A stretch of 18,755 nt of DNA from UBA9662 sp002729415 (GTDB lineage: Bacteria; Poribacteria; WGA-4E; UBA9662). Under the pieces are notes generated by a model that ran no database searches, was not told the origin of the DNA, and saw only the letters and a program-made list of their open reading frames with translations. Numbering within the stretch: position 1 is the first letter of the stretch; every line of letters starts with the position of its first letter. This document shows, piece by piece, positions 6,929 through 14,275 of the stretch. Made by a program: the position numbers and the translations under genes. The stretch lies in NCBI GenBank assembly GCA_002729415.1, contig PBXZ01000211.1, forward strand, positions 1 to 18,755. The letters run 5' to 3'.

Positions 6929-8590
6929 TCAGGTGCCTTCCCTCATGGGAATCCTGACACCCCGCTCGTCGGCGACGTCGGTGGCAAGGTCGTAGCCAGC
7001 GTCAGCGTGGCGGATAACCCCCATGCCCGGGTCGTTGGTGAGCACCCTTTCCAACTTGGCAGCAGCAAGGTCGGTGCCGTCGGCCACGCTGACCTGACCG
7101 GCATGGATGGACCGCCCGATTCCAACCCCGCCACCGTGGTGGATGCTCACCCACGTGGCACCCGACGAGGTGTTCAGCAGGGCATTCAGCAGCGGCCAGT
7201 CGGCAACCGCGTCGGAGCCGTCGAGCATGTCCTCGGTCTCCCGGTACGGGGAGGCGACCGACCCGGAGTCGAGGTGGTCACGGCCTATGACGATGGGTGC
7301 CTTCAACTCACCGCTGGCGACCATCTCGTTCAGGCGCAGGCCGAGGCGGTGGCGCTCGCCATAACCAAGCCAGCAGATACGAGCCGGTAGCCCCTGAAAG
7401 GAGACACGCTCGCCAGCCAGTCGAATCCACCTGGCGAGGTCCTCGTCGTCGGGGAACTCCTCGAGCACCGCCCTGTCGGTGGCGGCAATGTCGGCCGGGT
7501 CGCCTGACAGCGCCACCCAGCGGAACGGTCCCTTCCCCTCGCAGAACAGCGGTCGTATGTAGGCGGGTAGAAAGCCCGGATAGGCGAAGGCCCTGTTATA
7601 GCCGCCCAGTTCGGCCTCGGCACGCAGGCTGTTGCCGTAGTCAAATACCTCGGCGCCGGCGTCCATGAAACCGACCATTGCCTCGACGTGGGTGGCCATG
7701 GATGCCCGGGCCCGGCGGGTGAACTCGGCCGGGTCGTTGCGGCGGAGTTCCTCGGCTGCCGCCTCGGTGAGGTCGGTGGGGAGGTAGCTGAGAGGGTCGT
7801 GCGCCGAGGTCTGGTCGGTGACGATGTCGGCTTCGAGACCGTCGGCCAGCAACCTCGGCAACAGGTCGGCGGCATTGCCGACGAGGCCGACCGATAGAGG
7901 CCTACGAGCCGCCTTGGCCTCGAGGCAGCGCTTGACGGCGTCGTCGTAGTCGTCGGCAACCTCGTCGAGGTAGCGGTGTTCGACCCGGCGCTGTGCCCGT
8001 TCGGGGTCAACCTCGATACAGAGCGCAACACCGTCGTTCATCGTCACTGCAAGGGGTTGGGCCCCTCCCATGCCGCCGAGACCGGCAGTCACGGTGAGGG
8101 TTCCGGCCAGGGTGCTGCCGAAGCGGAGGCGGGCGATCTCGGCAAAGCACTCGTAGGTGCCCTGGAGGATTCCCTGGGTCCCGATGTAGATCCAGGAACC
8201 TGCGGTCATCTGGCCGTACATCATGAGGCCTGCGTCCTCGAGGCGCCGGAACTCGTCCCAGTCGGCCCAGTCCGGAACCAGGTTCGAGTTGGCCAACAGC
8301 ACCCTGGGAGCCCACTCGTGGGTGCGGAACACGCCGACCGGCTTGCCGGACTGCACGATCATGGTCTCGTCGTCGGCAAGCGTCGTGAGGGTGCGAAGCA
8401 TGGCGTGGTACGCGGGCCACGATCGGGCGGCCCTGCCGGTGCCGCCGTAGACGACAAGGTCGTCGGGACGCTCGGCAACCTCGGGATCCAGGTTGTTCTG
8501 GAGCATCCGGAAGGCGGCCTCCTGGCCCCAGCCGCGACAGGTCAGGTCGGTTCCACGCGGTGCACGAATCTGGCTGTCTGGGCTTGTCAT
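6929..8590 (-). CDS. hutU: Urocanate hydratase (urocanase)
   Basis: HutU adds water to urocanate to form 4-imidazolone-5-propionate, using tightly bound NAD+ as an electrophile. The 553-aa protein matches the family length. It has the early signature LVVYGGTGRAARSW, GLMMYGQMTAGSWIYIGTQG, the glycine-rich TAGLGGMGGAQP of the NAD domain, GLPARICWLGYGERH with Cys406 (equivalent by eye to the conserved Pseudomonas Cys410), and WVSIHHGGGVGIGRSIHAGQ near the C terminus. The ATG (8590-8588) is preceded by GAGGAA (8601-8596). It is the first gene of a five-gene minus-strand operon, divergent from the IclR regulator. The other hut enzymes follow except hutH, which is on the opposite strand. Confidence 0.97.
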   Translation of the reverse strand: MTSPDSQIRAPRGTDLTCRGWGQEAAFRMLQNNLDPEVAERPDDLVVYGGTGRAARSWPAYHAMLRTLTTLADDETMIVQSGKPVGVFRTHEWAPRVLLANSNLVPDWADWDEFRRLEDAGLMMYGQMTAGSWIYIGTQGILQGTYECFAEIARLRFGSTLAGTLTVTAGLGGMGGAQPLAVTMNDGVALCIEVDPERAQRRVEHRYLDEVADDYDDAVKRCLEAKAARRPLSVGLVGNAADLLPRLLADGLEADIVTDQTSAHDPLSYLPTDLTEAAAEELRRNDPAEFTRRARASMATHVEAMVGFMDAGAEVFDYGNSLRAEAELGGYNRAFAYPGFLPAYIRPLFCEGKGPFRWVALSGDPADIAATDRAVLEEFPDDEDLARWIRLAGERVSFQGLPARICWLGYGERHRLGLRLNEMVASGELKAPIVIGRDHLDSGSVASPYRETEDMLDGSDAVADWPLLNALLNTSSGATWVSIHHGGGVGIGRSIHAGQVSVADGTDLAAAKLERVLTNDPGMGVIRHADAGYDLATDVADERGVRIPMREGT

Positions 8591-8687
8591 CGGGGTTCCT
8601 CGGCCTGAACGGGATCTTGTTGCAATGCTGCCCGACTGAACCTAAGTTGTCAACAGACGACATCTTCTTTCATCTAGTGAAATCACT
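8591..8687. promoter_or_regulatory. Divergent hutU / IclR-hutH control region
   Basis: The 97-bp spacer drives both hut transcripts. On the minus strand a perfect -35 TTGACA (8653-8648) faces hutU with only a weak -10 about 17 nt on. The same bases lie in GTTGTCAAC (8646-8654), which also gives TTGTCA toward the regulator. TTTCA-TCTAG-TGAAA (8668-8682) is an inverted repeat 5 bp before the regulator ATG, resembling the AT-rich palindromes bound by IclR proteins. The regulator start has no clear ribosome site. Binding by the adjacent regulator is inferred. Confidence 0.6.
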
Positions 8688-9356
8688 ATGACCTCATCCA
8701 CACTGCACAAGTCCAGATCCGCCGAGCGGGCACTGCACCTGCTCGATACCGTCGTCACGGCCGGAAGTATCAGCCTCGGCGATGCCGCACGGGCCGTCGA
8801 CCTACCCACCAGCACCGCTCTGCGCCACCTCAGGGCCCTCGAACACGACGGCTACCTGGACCGCGACCCCCACGGCATGTTCAGCGTCGGACCAACCTTC
8901 CTCCGCCTGGCCCTCACCTCGCTCCGCGAGGGGCCGGCGGCACACCTCACCACCGCGGCAAGGCCACATCTTGACCGACTGGCCGAGACCACCGGCGAGT
9001 CGGCCTACCTGGCGGTGCGCGAGAGGTCGAGGGCCGTGTACATCGCAACTGCCGAGAGCACCAGGGCTATCCGCCACGTGGGCTGGGTCGGAAGAACCGT
9101 TCCACTCAGCGGCACCGCCGTGGGAACCACCCTCACCGGCGACGGAGAGGCGACCGTCCTACGAAACACCGGAGGCGTCGAACCCGACGTGGCCGCAGCC
9201 GTCGCACCGGTAATGGGCCCGGACGGAACGGTCGTCGCCGCAATCTCGGTGCTTGGACCCTCCTCCCGCCTCGACGACACCTCAACCGACACCGTGACCA
9301 CCGCCGTGCTGGTAGCGGCCGAGGCCCTAAGCCGCGATCTGCGGGGCCCGACATGA
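8688..9356 (+). CDS. IclR-family transcriptional regulator of the hut genes
   Basis: The 222-aa protein has an N-terminal winged helix-turn-helix (about 8-65; KSRSAERALHLLDTVV, then LPTSTALRHLRALEHDGYLD) and an IclR effector-binding domain (about 75-220) with GESAYLAVRERSRAVYIAT. It is somewhat shorter than the usual 250 residues. The stop overlaps the hutH start in ATGA (9353-9356), so regulator and enzyme are co-transcribed, and it diverges from hutU. Most described hut loci use HutC (GntR family) or HutP; an IclR protein in that seat is less usual. It probably senses urocanate or another pathway intermediate and acts at the spacer upstream of it, but ligand and sign of control are inferred. 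Confidence 0.9.
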   Translation: MTSSTLHKSRSAERALHLLDTVVTAGSISLGDAARAVDLPTSTALRHLRALEHDGYLDRDPHGMFSVGPTFLRLALTSLREGPAAHLTTAARPHLDRLAETTGESAYLAVRERSRAVYIATAESTRAIRHVGWVGRTVPLSGTAVGTTLTGDGEATVLRNTGGVEPDVAAAVAPVMGPDGTVVAAISVLGPSSRLDDTSTDTVTTAVLVAAEALSRDLRGPT

Positions 9357-10879
9357 CCATCAGGCTGGATGGCCCCGGCGTCACCATCGCCGATGTCGTG
9401 GAGGTCGCCCGCAACCACGAACCCGTGGCCCTCACCGACGCTGCCCTTGAGCGCATGGACAGCGCACGAGCCATTGTCGAGACACTCGCCGATGCCGACC
9501 CCACCTACGGGGTCTCAACGGGCTTTGGCGCCCTGGCCACCGTGACCATCGCCCCTGAGCGGCGAGCGGACCTTCAGGCCGCACTGGTTCGCTCACACGC
9601 CGCAGGCATGGGTCCGCCGGTGGAGCCCGAGGTGGTTCGGGCAATGGTGTTCCTACGGGCACGCACGCTGGCGCTCGGCCACAGCGGTGCCCGGCCGATC
9701 GTGGCCGAAGGGCTACTGAACCTCATCAACGCCGGCATTGCCCCGGTGGTTCCCGAGCATGGCTCGCTGGGAGCCAGCGGAGACCTGGCACCCCTGGCCC
9801 ACGCCGCACTGGCTCTCATCGGCGAAGGCAACGTCGAAGTCGACGGTGCCGTCATTCCGGCCGCCGAGGCGCTGGCAGGTGCCGGCCTGTCAGCACTCAC
9901 GCTGGCCGACAAGGAGGGCCTCGCCCTGACCAACGGCACCGACGGGATCCTCGGCATGCTCTGCCTGGCCTGCCACGATGCCGGCCACCTGCTCACCCAG
10001 GCCGACATCGCCGCAGCAATGACCGTCGAGGGTGTCCTCGCGACCGACCGGGCCTTCGCCGCCGACCTCACCGCGCTGCGTCCACACCCCGGCCAGGCGA
10101 CCAGCGCAGCCAACCTGCGTGCGCTCCTGGCCGGGTCACCGATCGTGGCCAGCCACCGCACCGACGACCTGCGGGTCCAGGACGCGTACTCAATCCGCTG
10201 CACCCCCCAGGTCAACGGAGCGGCACGCGACACCCTTACCTTCACCACCACCACAGCAGAGACAGAGCTGGCATCGGCCATCGACAACCCGATGGTGCTC
10301 CCCGACGGCCGCGTCGAGTCCTGCGGCAACTTCCACGGTGCACCACTCGGGTTCGCCGCCGACTTCCTGGCAATAGCCCTGACCGAGGTTGGTGCCATCG
10401 CCGAGCGGCGTATCGACAGGGTGCTCGACCACACCAGATCACACGGCCTGCCGCCGTTCCTGGCCGACGACCCGGGTGTCGACAGCGGGATGATGATCGG
10501 CCAGTACACGGCTGCTGCGATGTGTGCCGAGAATCGTCGTCTGGCGGGTCCAGCCAGCGTCGACTCTCTCCCCACGTCGGGCATGCAGGAGGACCATGTC
10601 TCAATGGCCTGGGGAGCGGTCAGAAAGCTGCGGCGCGTCGTCGACAACCTACGGCGCATTCTGGCCATCGAGCTAACCGTCAGCACCAGAGCGGTTGACC
10701 TGCGAAGCCCGCTCCTACCTGCGCCCGGAACCGGGGCTGCGCTGGCGGCGATAAGGACCGTGGCACCCGGGCCCGGGCCCGACCGGTTCCTCTCCCCCGA
10801 ACTGCAGGCCATCGAGGACCTGCTGGCCTCGGGCGGCCTCCTGGCGGCGGTCAACGAGGAAGTCGGCCAACTCGCCTGA
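9353..10879 (+). CDS. hutH: Histidine ammonia-lyase (histidase)
   Basis: HutH removes ammonia from L-histidine to give trans-urocanate, the entry step. The 508-aa protein has YGVSTGFGALATVTI, the GSLGASGDLAPLAHAAL stretch in which Ala141-Ser142-Gly143 cyclise to the MIO electrophile, LTNGTDGILGML, VQDAYSIRCTPQVNGAARD, the SAIDNPMVLPDGRVESCGNF segment, FHGAPLG and a MIIGQYT-like segment. Length and motif order match the family. The ATG overlaps the stop of the IclR gene. It is separated from the rest of the pathway by strand but shares the control region. A 7-bp inverted repeat lies directly after the stop. Histidase is favoured over phenylalanine/tyrosine ammonia-lyase because of the surrounding hut genes. 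Confidence 0.97.
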   Translation: MTIRLDGPGVTIADVVEVARNHEPVALTDAALERMDSARAIVETLADADPTYGVSTGFGALATVTIAPERRADLQAALVRSHAAGMGPPVEPEVVRAMVFLRARTLALGHSGARPIVAEGLLNLINAGIAPVVPEHGSLGASGDLAPLAHAALALIGEGNVEVDGAVIPAAEALAGAGLSALTLADKEGLALTNGTDGILGMLCLACHDAGHLLTQADIAAAMTVEGVLATDRAFAADLTALRPHPGQATSAANLRALLAGSPIVASHRTDDLRVQDAYSIRCTPQVNGAARDTLTFTTTTAETELASAIDNPMVLPDGRVESCGNFHGAPLGFAADFLAIALTEVGAIAERRIDRVLDHTRSHGLPPFLADDPGVDSGMMIGQYTAAAMCAENRRLAGPASVDSLPTSGMQEDHVSMAWGAVRKLRRVVDNLRRILAIELTVSTRAVDLRSPLLPAPGTGAALAAIRTVAPGPGPDRFLSPELQAIEDLLASGGLLAAVNEEVGQLA

Positions 10880-10880
10880 G

Positions 10881-10912
10881 TGGTATCCGATCAGATACCA
10901 TTTTGTTAGTAT
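10881..10912 (+). promoter_or_regulatory. Palindromic operator and leaderless promoter of the XRE/nucleotidyltransferase pair
   Basis: TGGTATC (10881-10887) and GATACCA (10894-10900) form a perfect 7-bp inverted repeat with a 6-nt loop, 1 nt after the hutH stop, followed by TTTTG. TAGTAT (10907-10912) is a plausible -10 placed 6 nt before the ATG at 10919, and the repeat covers the expected -35. It could be the operator of the XRE protein, a weak hutH terminator, or both. Confidence 0.6.
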
Positions 10913-10918
10913 GCAGAC

Positions 10919-11242
10919 ATGGAAGCCGCAACGATCCTGAGGTTGGCCCGGACACGGGCAAACCTCAGCCTGCGCTCACTCGGCCGAGCGGCCGGCACCT
11001 CCCATGCAACCCTTTCGGCCTACGAGGCCGGCACCAAGACGCCGTCGGTGGCCACCCTCGATCGCATCGTGCGGGCCGCCGGGTTCGCCATGGACGCCAC
11101 GCTCAGCACCCGAGTGGACATCGGATCAGGATCATCAAAGGGTGAGGAGTTGGAAGCCGTGCTGGACCTGGCGGGAGCCTTTCCAGCAAGACACTCAGCG
11201 ACCCTGACCTACCCCCCGTTTCCCCAACCGGTTGAAACATGA
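10919..11242 (+). CDS. XRE-family HTH protein, putative antitoxin
   Basis: The 107-aa protein has a Cro/C1-type helix-turn-helix over residues 3-56 (ILRLARTRANLSLRSLGRAA, then SHATLSAYEAGTKTPSVATL), followed by a roughly 45-residue tail without a recognisable domain. The stop overlaps the start of the nucleotidyltransferase gene (ATGA, 11239-11242). A regulator upstream of and overlapping a small nucleotidyltransferase, behind a palindromic promoter, is the normal layout of toxin-antitoxin modules; the C-terminal tail would then be the neutralising part. It is probably leaderless. The HTH is certain; the antitoxin role is inferred. Confidence 0.85.
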   Translation: MEAATILRLARTRANLSLRSLGRAAGTSHATLSAYEAGTKTPSVATLDRIVRAAGFAMDATLSTRVDIGSGSSKGEELEAVLDLAGAFPARHSATLTYPPFPQPVET

Positions 11243-11769
11243 CATCCCTGGTCGATCAGATAGTCGCCATCCACCACGCCCTCGATGAGTCCGAGGTCCC
11301 ACATGCCTTCGGTGGCGCCCTCGCTCTGGCCTGGTGCACGCAGCGCGCCAGGGCGACGACCGACATCAACCTGAACCTCTTCGTCGGGGTCGACGCTGCC
11401 GAGACAGCACTGACCGCCCTCCCGCCCGGGATAACGGTCAGCGACTCCGACCGGGAAGCTATTGCCGCCGACGGCCAGACGCGGCTCTGGTGGGACCACA
11501 CCCCCGTGGACGTCTTCTTCAGCACCACCGCCTTCCACGCCGACGTCGCCATGCGGGCGCGGACCGAGCAGTTCGGCGGCACTACCGTCCCGTTTCTGGC
11601 GTGTCGTGACCTCGCCGTGTTCAAGGCGTTCTTCAACCGCACGAAGGACTGGGCCGACCTCGAGGAAATGGCATCGGCCGGCACCCTCGACAGGGCTGCC
11701 GTGCTGGGAGAACTCGTGGTCCTACTTGGCGGCCACGACGAACGGATCGAACGACTCCGGTCCCTCTGA
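11239..11769 (+). CDS. AbiEii-like nucleotidyltransferase, putative toxin
   Basis: The 176-aa protein resembles minimal nucleotidyltransferases of the AbiEii/MenT type. FGGALALAWC (G25-G26) followed by RARATTDINLNLF matches the GG...D-x-D core, and TPVDVFF (D91) would be the third carboxylate. The second Asp of D-x-D is Asn here (D42-I-N44), and the usual GS/GG-T position is Ala27. Related toxins add nucleotides to tRNA or other targets to block growth and are held by a partner encoded just upstream, as here. Whether this copy is active is unclear given N44. It is unlikely to be a housekeeping tRNA nucleotidyltransferase because of its size and partner. Fold moderately confident, target unknown. 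Confidence 0.75.
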   Translation: MTSLVDQIVAIHHALDESEVPHAFGGALALAWCTQRARATTDINLNLFVGVDAAETALTALPPGITVSDSDREAIAADGQTRLWWDHTPVDVFFSTTAFHADVAMRARTEQFGGTTVPFLACRDLAVFKAFFNRTKDWADLEEMASAGTLDRAAVLGELVVLLGGHDERIERLRSL

Positions 11770-11840
11770 TCGTGGCCGGGAGGCAGGCCTAACCCGACCG
11801 CCCCAAAGCCGGCCACCGGCATCTGGGCTACCTTCGATGC
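11770..11840 (+). promoter_or_regulatory. Promoter region of the ATP-grasp operon
   Basis: TACCTT (11829-11834) lies 6 nt before the ATG at 11841, the TANNNT spacing typical of leaderless actinobacterial transcripts; there is no ribosome site. A perfect 8-bp inverted repeat (GTGGCCGG 11772-11779, CCGGCCAC 11809-11816) flanks a 29-nt loop and has no T tract. It may be a regulator site or a weak end for the upstream pair. Confidence 0.4.
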
Positions 11841-13310
11841 ATGACCGGCGGACTTCTGGATGGCTACGACAGGGGTGGATTCTTTGACGAGGCCATCGGC
11901 GCGGATGGCGCGGCCAGACCCGGCCAGGAGAGCCTGGTCGGCTGGTTCGACTCCCTGTCTGCCGATGACCTGCGCTACCACTCGACCCTGCGCGACGATC
12001 TGCTCCTGAGCCGGGGAATCACCTTCACCGTCTACGGCGAATCCCAGGGCATTGAACGGACCTGGCCCATGGACCTCTTTCCACGGGTCATTACCGCCGC
12101 CGAATGGACGGTCCTCGAACAGGGCCTCGCTCAGAGGGTCAACGCCGTCAACCGCTTCCTGGAGGACCTCTACGTAGGCGAGCAGGCCATCCTCGAGGAC
12201 GGGGTCGTGCCGCGTTGGCTGGTCATGTCATCGGCAGGCTTCGAGCGCGAGGCCTTCAACGTTGCGGTACCGAACGGCGCCCGCTGCCTCGTCTCCGGTA
12301 TCGACATCGTGAGGGGAGCCGACGGCCAGTTCCTGGTGCTCGAGGACAACCTGCGCAACCCCTCGGGCGTCAGCTACGTACTGGAGAACCGGGCGACCAT
12401 GGCCAGGGTGCTGACCGGAGCCTTCGAGGAGATGGCGATCCGCTCGGTCGACCACTACGGCCGATCCCTGCTCGCCGCCCTGAAGCACGCCGCCCCGCCC
12501 GCTGCCGGCGACAACCCGATCGTCTGCGTGCTCACGCCCGGCATCTACAACTCCGCCTACTTCGAACACGCATTCCTGGCCCGACAGATGGGCGTCGAAC
12601 TGGTCGAGGGCCGCGACCTTGTCGTCGACGACCACATCGTGGCGATGCGAACAACCGGTGGCCTGCGCAAGGTCGACGTCATCTACCGGCGCATCGACGA
12701 CCACTTCCTCGACCCTGCCGTCTTTGACACCGGCTCGACCGTCGGCGTACCCGGCCTCATGGCAGCGGTGCGCGCCGGCACGGTCACCGTGTCAAACGCC
12801 GTGGGTAACGGGGTGGCCGACGACAAGGCCGTGTACCCGTACGTACCGGCCATGATCGACTACTACCTGGGAGAAGAGCCGATCCTGCCAAACGCCACCA
12901 CCTACGTGCTCTGGGACAACGACCAGCGGGCCGCCGCCCTGGAACGGGCCGACGAGCTGGTCTGGAAACCGGTCGCCGAGTCAGGCGGCTACGGCATAGT
13001 CATCGGCCCGTCAGCGACCGACGAGGAACTGGCCGGAGTGCACGCGACCGTCGAGGCCGACCCCCGCGGATGGATAGCCCAGGAGGTCGTGCAGCTCAGC
13101 CGGGTACCCAGCTGCATCGACGGAGGCCTCGAGGGTCGCCATGTCGACCTGCGTCCCTTCATCCTCACCGGCGAGTCAATCGAGGTGCTCCCGGGTGGTC
13201 TGACCCGCGTCGCCATGCGAAAGGGTTCGCTCATAGTGAACTCCTCCCGGGGAGGCGGCTCAAAGGACACCTGGGTGCTCGAAGACCAGGCCACCGGGGC
13301 TGCGGGCTGA
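11841..13310 (+). CDS. Circularly permuted ATP-grasp protein (DUF404/DUF407 type)
   Basis: The 489-aa protein matches the circularly permuted type-2 ATP-grasp family along its length. Matching segments include LLDGYDRGGFFDEAIG at the N terminus, LVLEDNLRNPSGVSYVLENR, LTPGIYNSAYFEHAFLARQ, MGVELVEGRDLVV, VDVIYRRIDDHFLDP, VSNAVGNGVADDKAVYPYVP, the basic KPVAESGGYG loop and QEVVQLSRVPSC. ATP-grasp enzymes form carboxylate-amine or carboxylate-thiol bonds through acyl-phosphates, so an amidoligase is expected; no substrate has been established. The stop (13308-13310) shares its A with the next ATG. M. tuberculosis Rv2411c is, from memory, the equivalent gene. The start is supported by homologue-like N-terminus and the -10 spacing. 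Confidence 0.93.
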   Translation: MTGGLLDGYDRGGFFDEAIGADGAARPGQESLVGWFDSLSADDLRYHSTLRDDLLLSRGITFTVYGESQGIERTWPMDLFPRVITAAEWTVLEQGLAQRVNAVNRFLEDLYVGEQAILEDGVVPRWLVMSSAGFEREAFNVAVPNGARCLVSGIDIVRGADGQFLVLEDNLRNPSGVSYVLENRATMARVLTGAFEEMAIRSVDHYGRSLLAALKHAAPPAAGDNPIVCVLTPGIYNSAYFEHAFLARQMGVELVEGRDLVVDDHIVAMRTTGGLRKVDVIYRRIDDHFLDPAVFDTGSTVGVPGLMAAVRAGTVTVSNAVGNGVADDKAVYPYVPAMIDYYLGEEPILPNATTYVLWDNDQRAAALERADELVWKPVAESGGYGIVIGPSATDEELAGVHATVEADPRGWIAQEVVQLSRVPSCIDGGLEGRHVDLRPFILTGESIEVLPGGLTRVAMRKGSLIVNSSRGGGSKDTWVLEDQATGAAG

Positions 13311-14275
13311 TGCTGGCCAGACACGCCGAGAGCCTCTTCTGGGCCGGCCGCTACCTGGAGCGTGCCGAGGACACCGCCAGGATCCTCGACGCCACCCAGC
13401 ACGCCACCATCATCAGGCCCAACGCCGCCGAGCAGTGGGGCGACCTGCTCACCGTCCTGCGCATCCACGAGGAGTTCGAGGCAACCGAAAGTGAGGTCGA
13501 CTGGCGCGGCGTCGGCAACTTCCTCGTCGCAAACCCGGAGAACCCCGGATCAATCGCCTCAGCCGTCCAGACAGCGCGGGAGAACCTGCGAAGCGTCCGG
13601 GAGCAGATACCCAGCGAGGTGTGGGAGACCGCCAACCGGTTCCACCTGGAGTTGTCGTCACATGACCTTGCCGCCGACCTTGACGGCGAGCCCTACATCC
13701 TCTTCGACCTGGTCAAGACCCACTGCCAGACGGTCTCGGGCGCCATCGAGCAGAACATGCCCAGAAGCGACGGCTACCGGTTCCTCACCATCGGGGTGCT
13801 GATCGAGCGGGCGCTGATGACATCGAGGTTGCTGAGCATCAGGTGGGGACACATGGCCGCGGGCACCTTCGAGGATGCAATGCTCACCCTCTCGTCGGTG
13901 TCGGCGGCAGAGGCGTTCCGGCGCCGTCACCAGTCAGCAACCGACCCCGTGGCAATCTCGTCGTTCCTATTGCGCGATGCCCTGTTCCCGCGCAGCACCC
14001 TCTACTGCCTGTCGCGTGCAGAACTGCTGCTCGACAACCTGGTCGACCGTGTTCCGGGCAGGGGACGGACCGAAACCGTGCTCGGGCGGGTGAGATCCAG
14101 CCTTGAGTTCGCCGAACTGGACGAGGGGTCCGTGGACATCCCCGCCTTCTGTGCCGAACTGGACGACGGGATCCGTCAGGTGGCCGACGCCATGGCGCAC
14201 CAGTACTTCCGCAACGTCGACCAGCTCAGCATCAGGCCCCAGGCCACGGTGGTGTCCATGGGAGGGCACCGATGA
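13310..14275 (+). CDS. Alpha-E domain protein (DUF403)
   Basis: Starting at the ATG that overlaps the previous stop (TGATG), the product is 321 aa and begins MLARHAESLFWAGRYLERAE, which is the family's usual N terminus; a longer in-frame upstream extension belongs to the ATP-grasp gene's coding region and is rejected. The protein is almost all helical, with conserved-looking segments AEDTARILDATQ, MPRSDGYRFLTIGVLIERA and LRDALFPRSTLYCLSRAEL. It has no known catalytic motif. Alpha-E proteins occur nearly always beside the permuted ATP-grasp and transglutaminase genes and are thought to act with them, perhaps as scaffold or substrate carrier. The M. tuberculosis counterpart is Rv2410c by recollection. 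Biochemical role not known. Confidence 0.93.
   Translation: MLARHAESLFWAGRYLERAEDTARILDATQHATIIRPNAAEQWGDLLTVLRIHEEFEATESEVDWRGVGNFLVANPENPGSIASAVQTARENLRSVREQIPSEVWETANRFHLELSSHDLAADLDGEPYILFDLVKTHCQTVSGAIEQNMPRSDGYRFLTIGVLIERALMTSRLLSIRWGHMAAGTFEDAMLTLSSVSAAEAFRRRHQSATDPVAISSFLLRDALFPRSTLYCLSRAELLLDNLVDRVPGRGRTETVLGRVRSSLEFAELDEGSVDIPAFCAELDDGIRQVADAMAHQYFRNVDQLSIRPQATVVSMGGHR

Noticed and set aside
9574..10854. 426-codon open frame on the minus strand opposite hutH
   Set aside because: It lies wholly antisense to an unmistakable histidase, and its translation is Ser/Ala/Arg-rich without any family motif, as expected from a GC-rich shadow frame.
13070..13309. 80-codon N-terminal extension of the alpha-E gene
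   Set aside because: The extension overlaps the ATP-grasp coding sequence in another frame and is Arg/Pro-rich; the ATG at 13310 gives the normal family N terminus.
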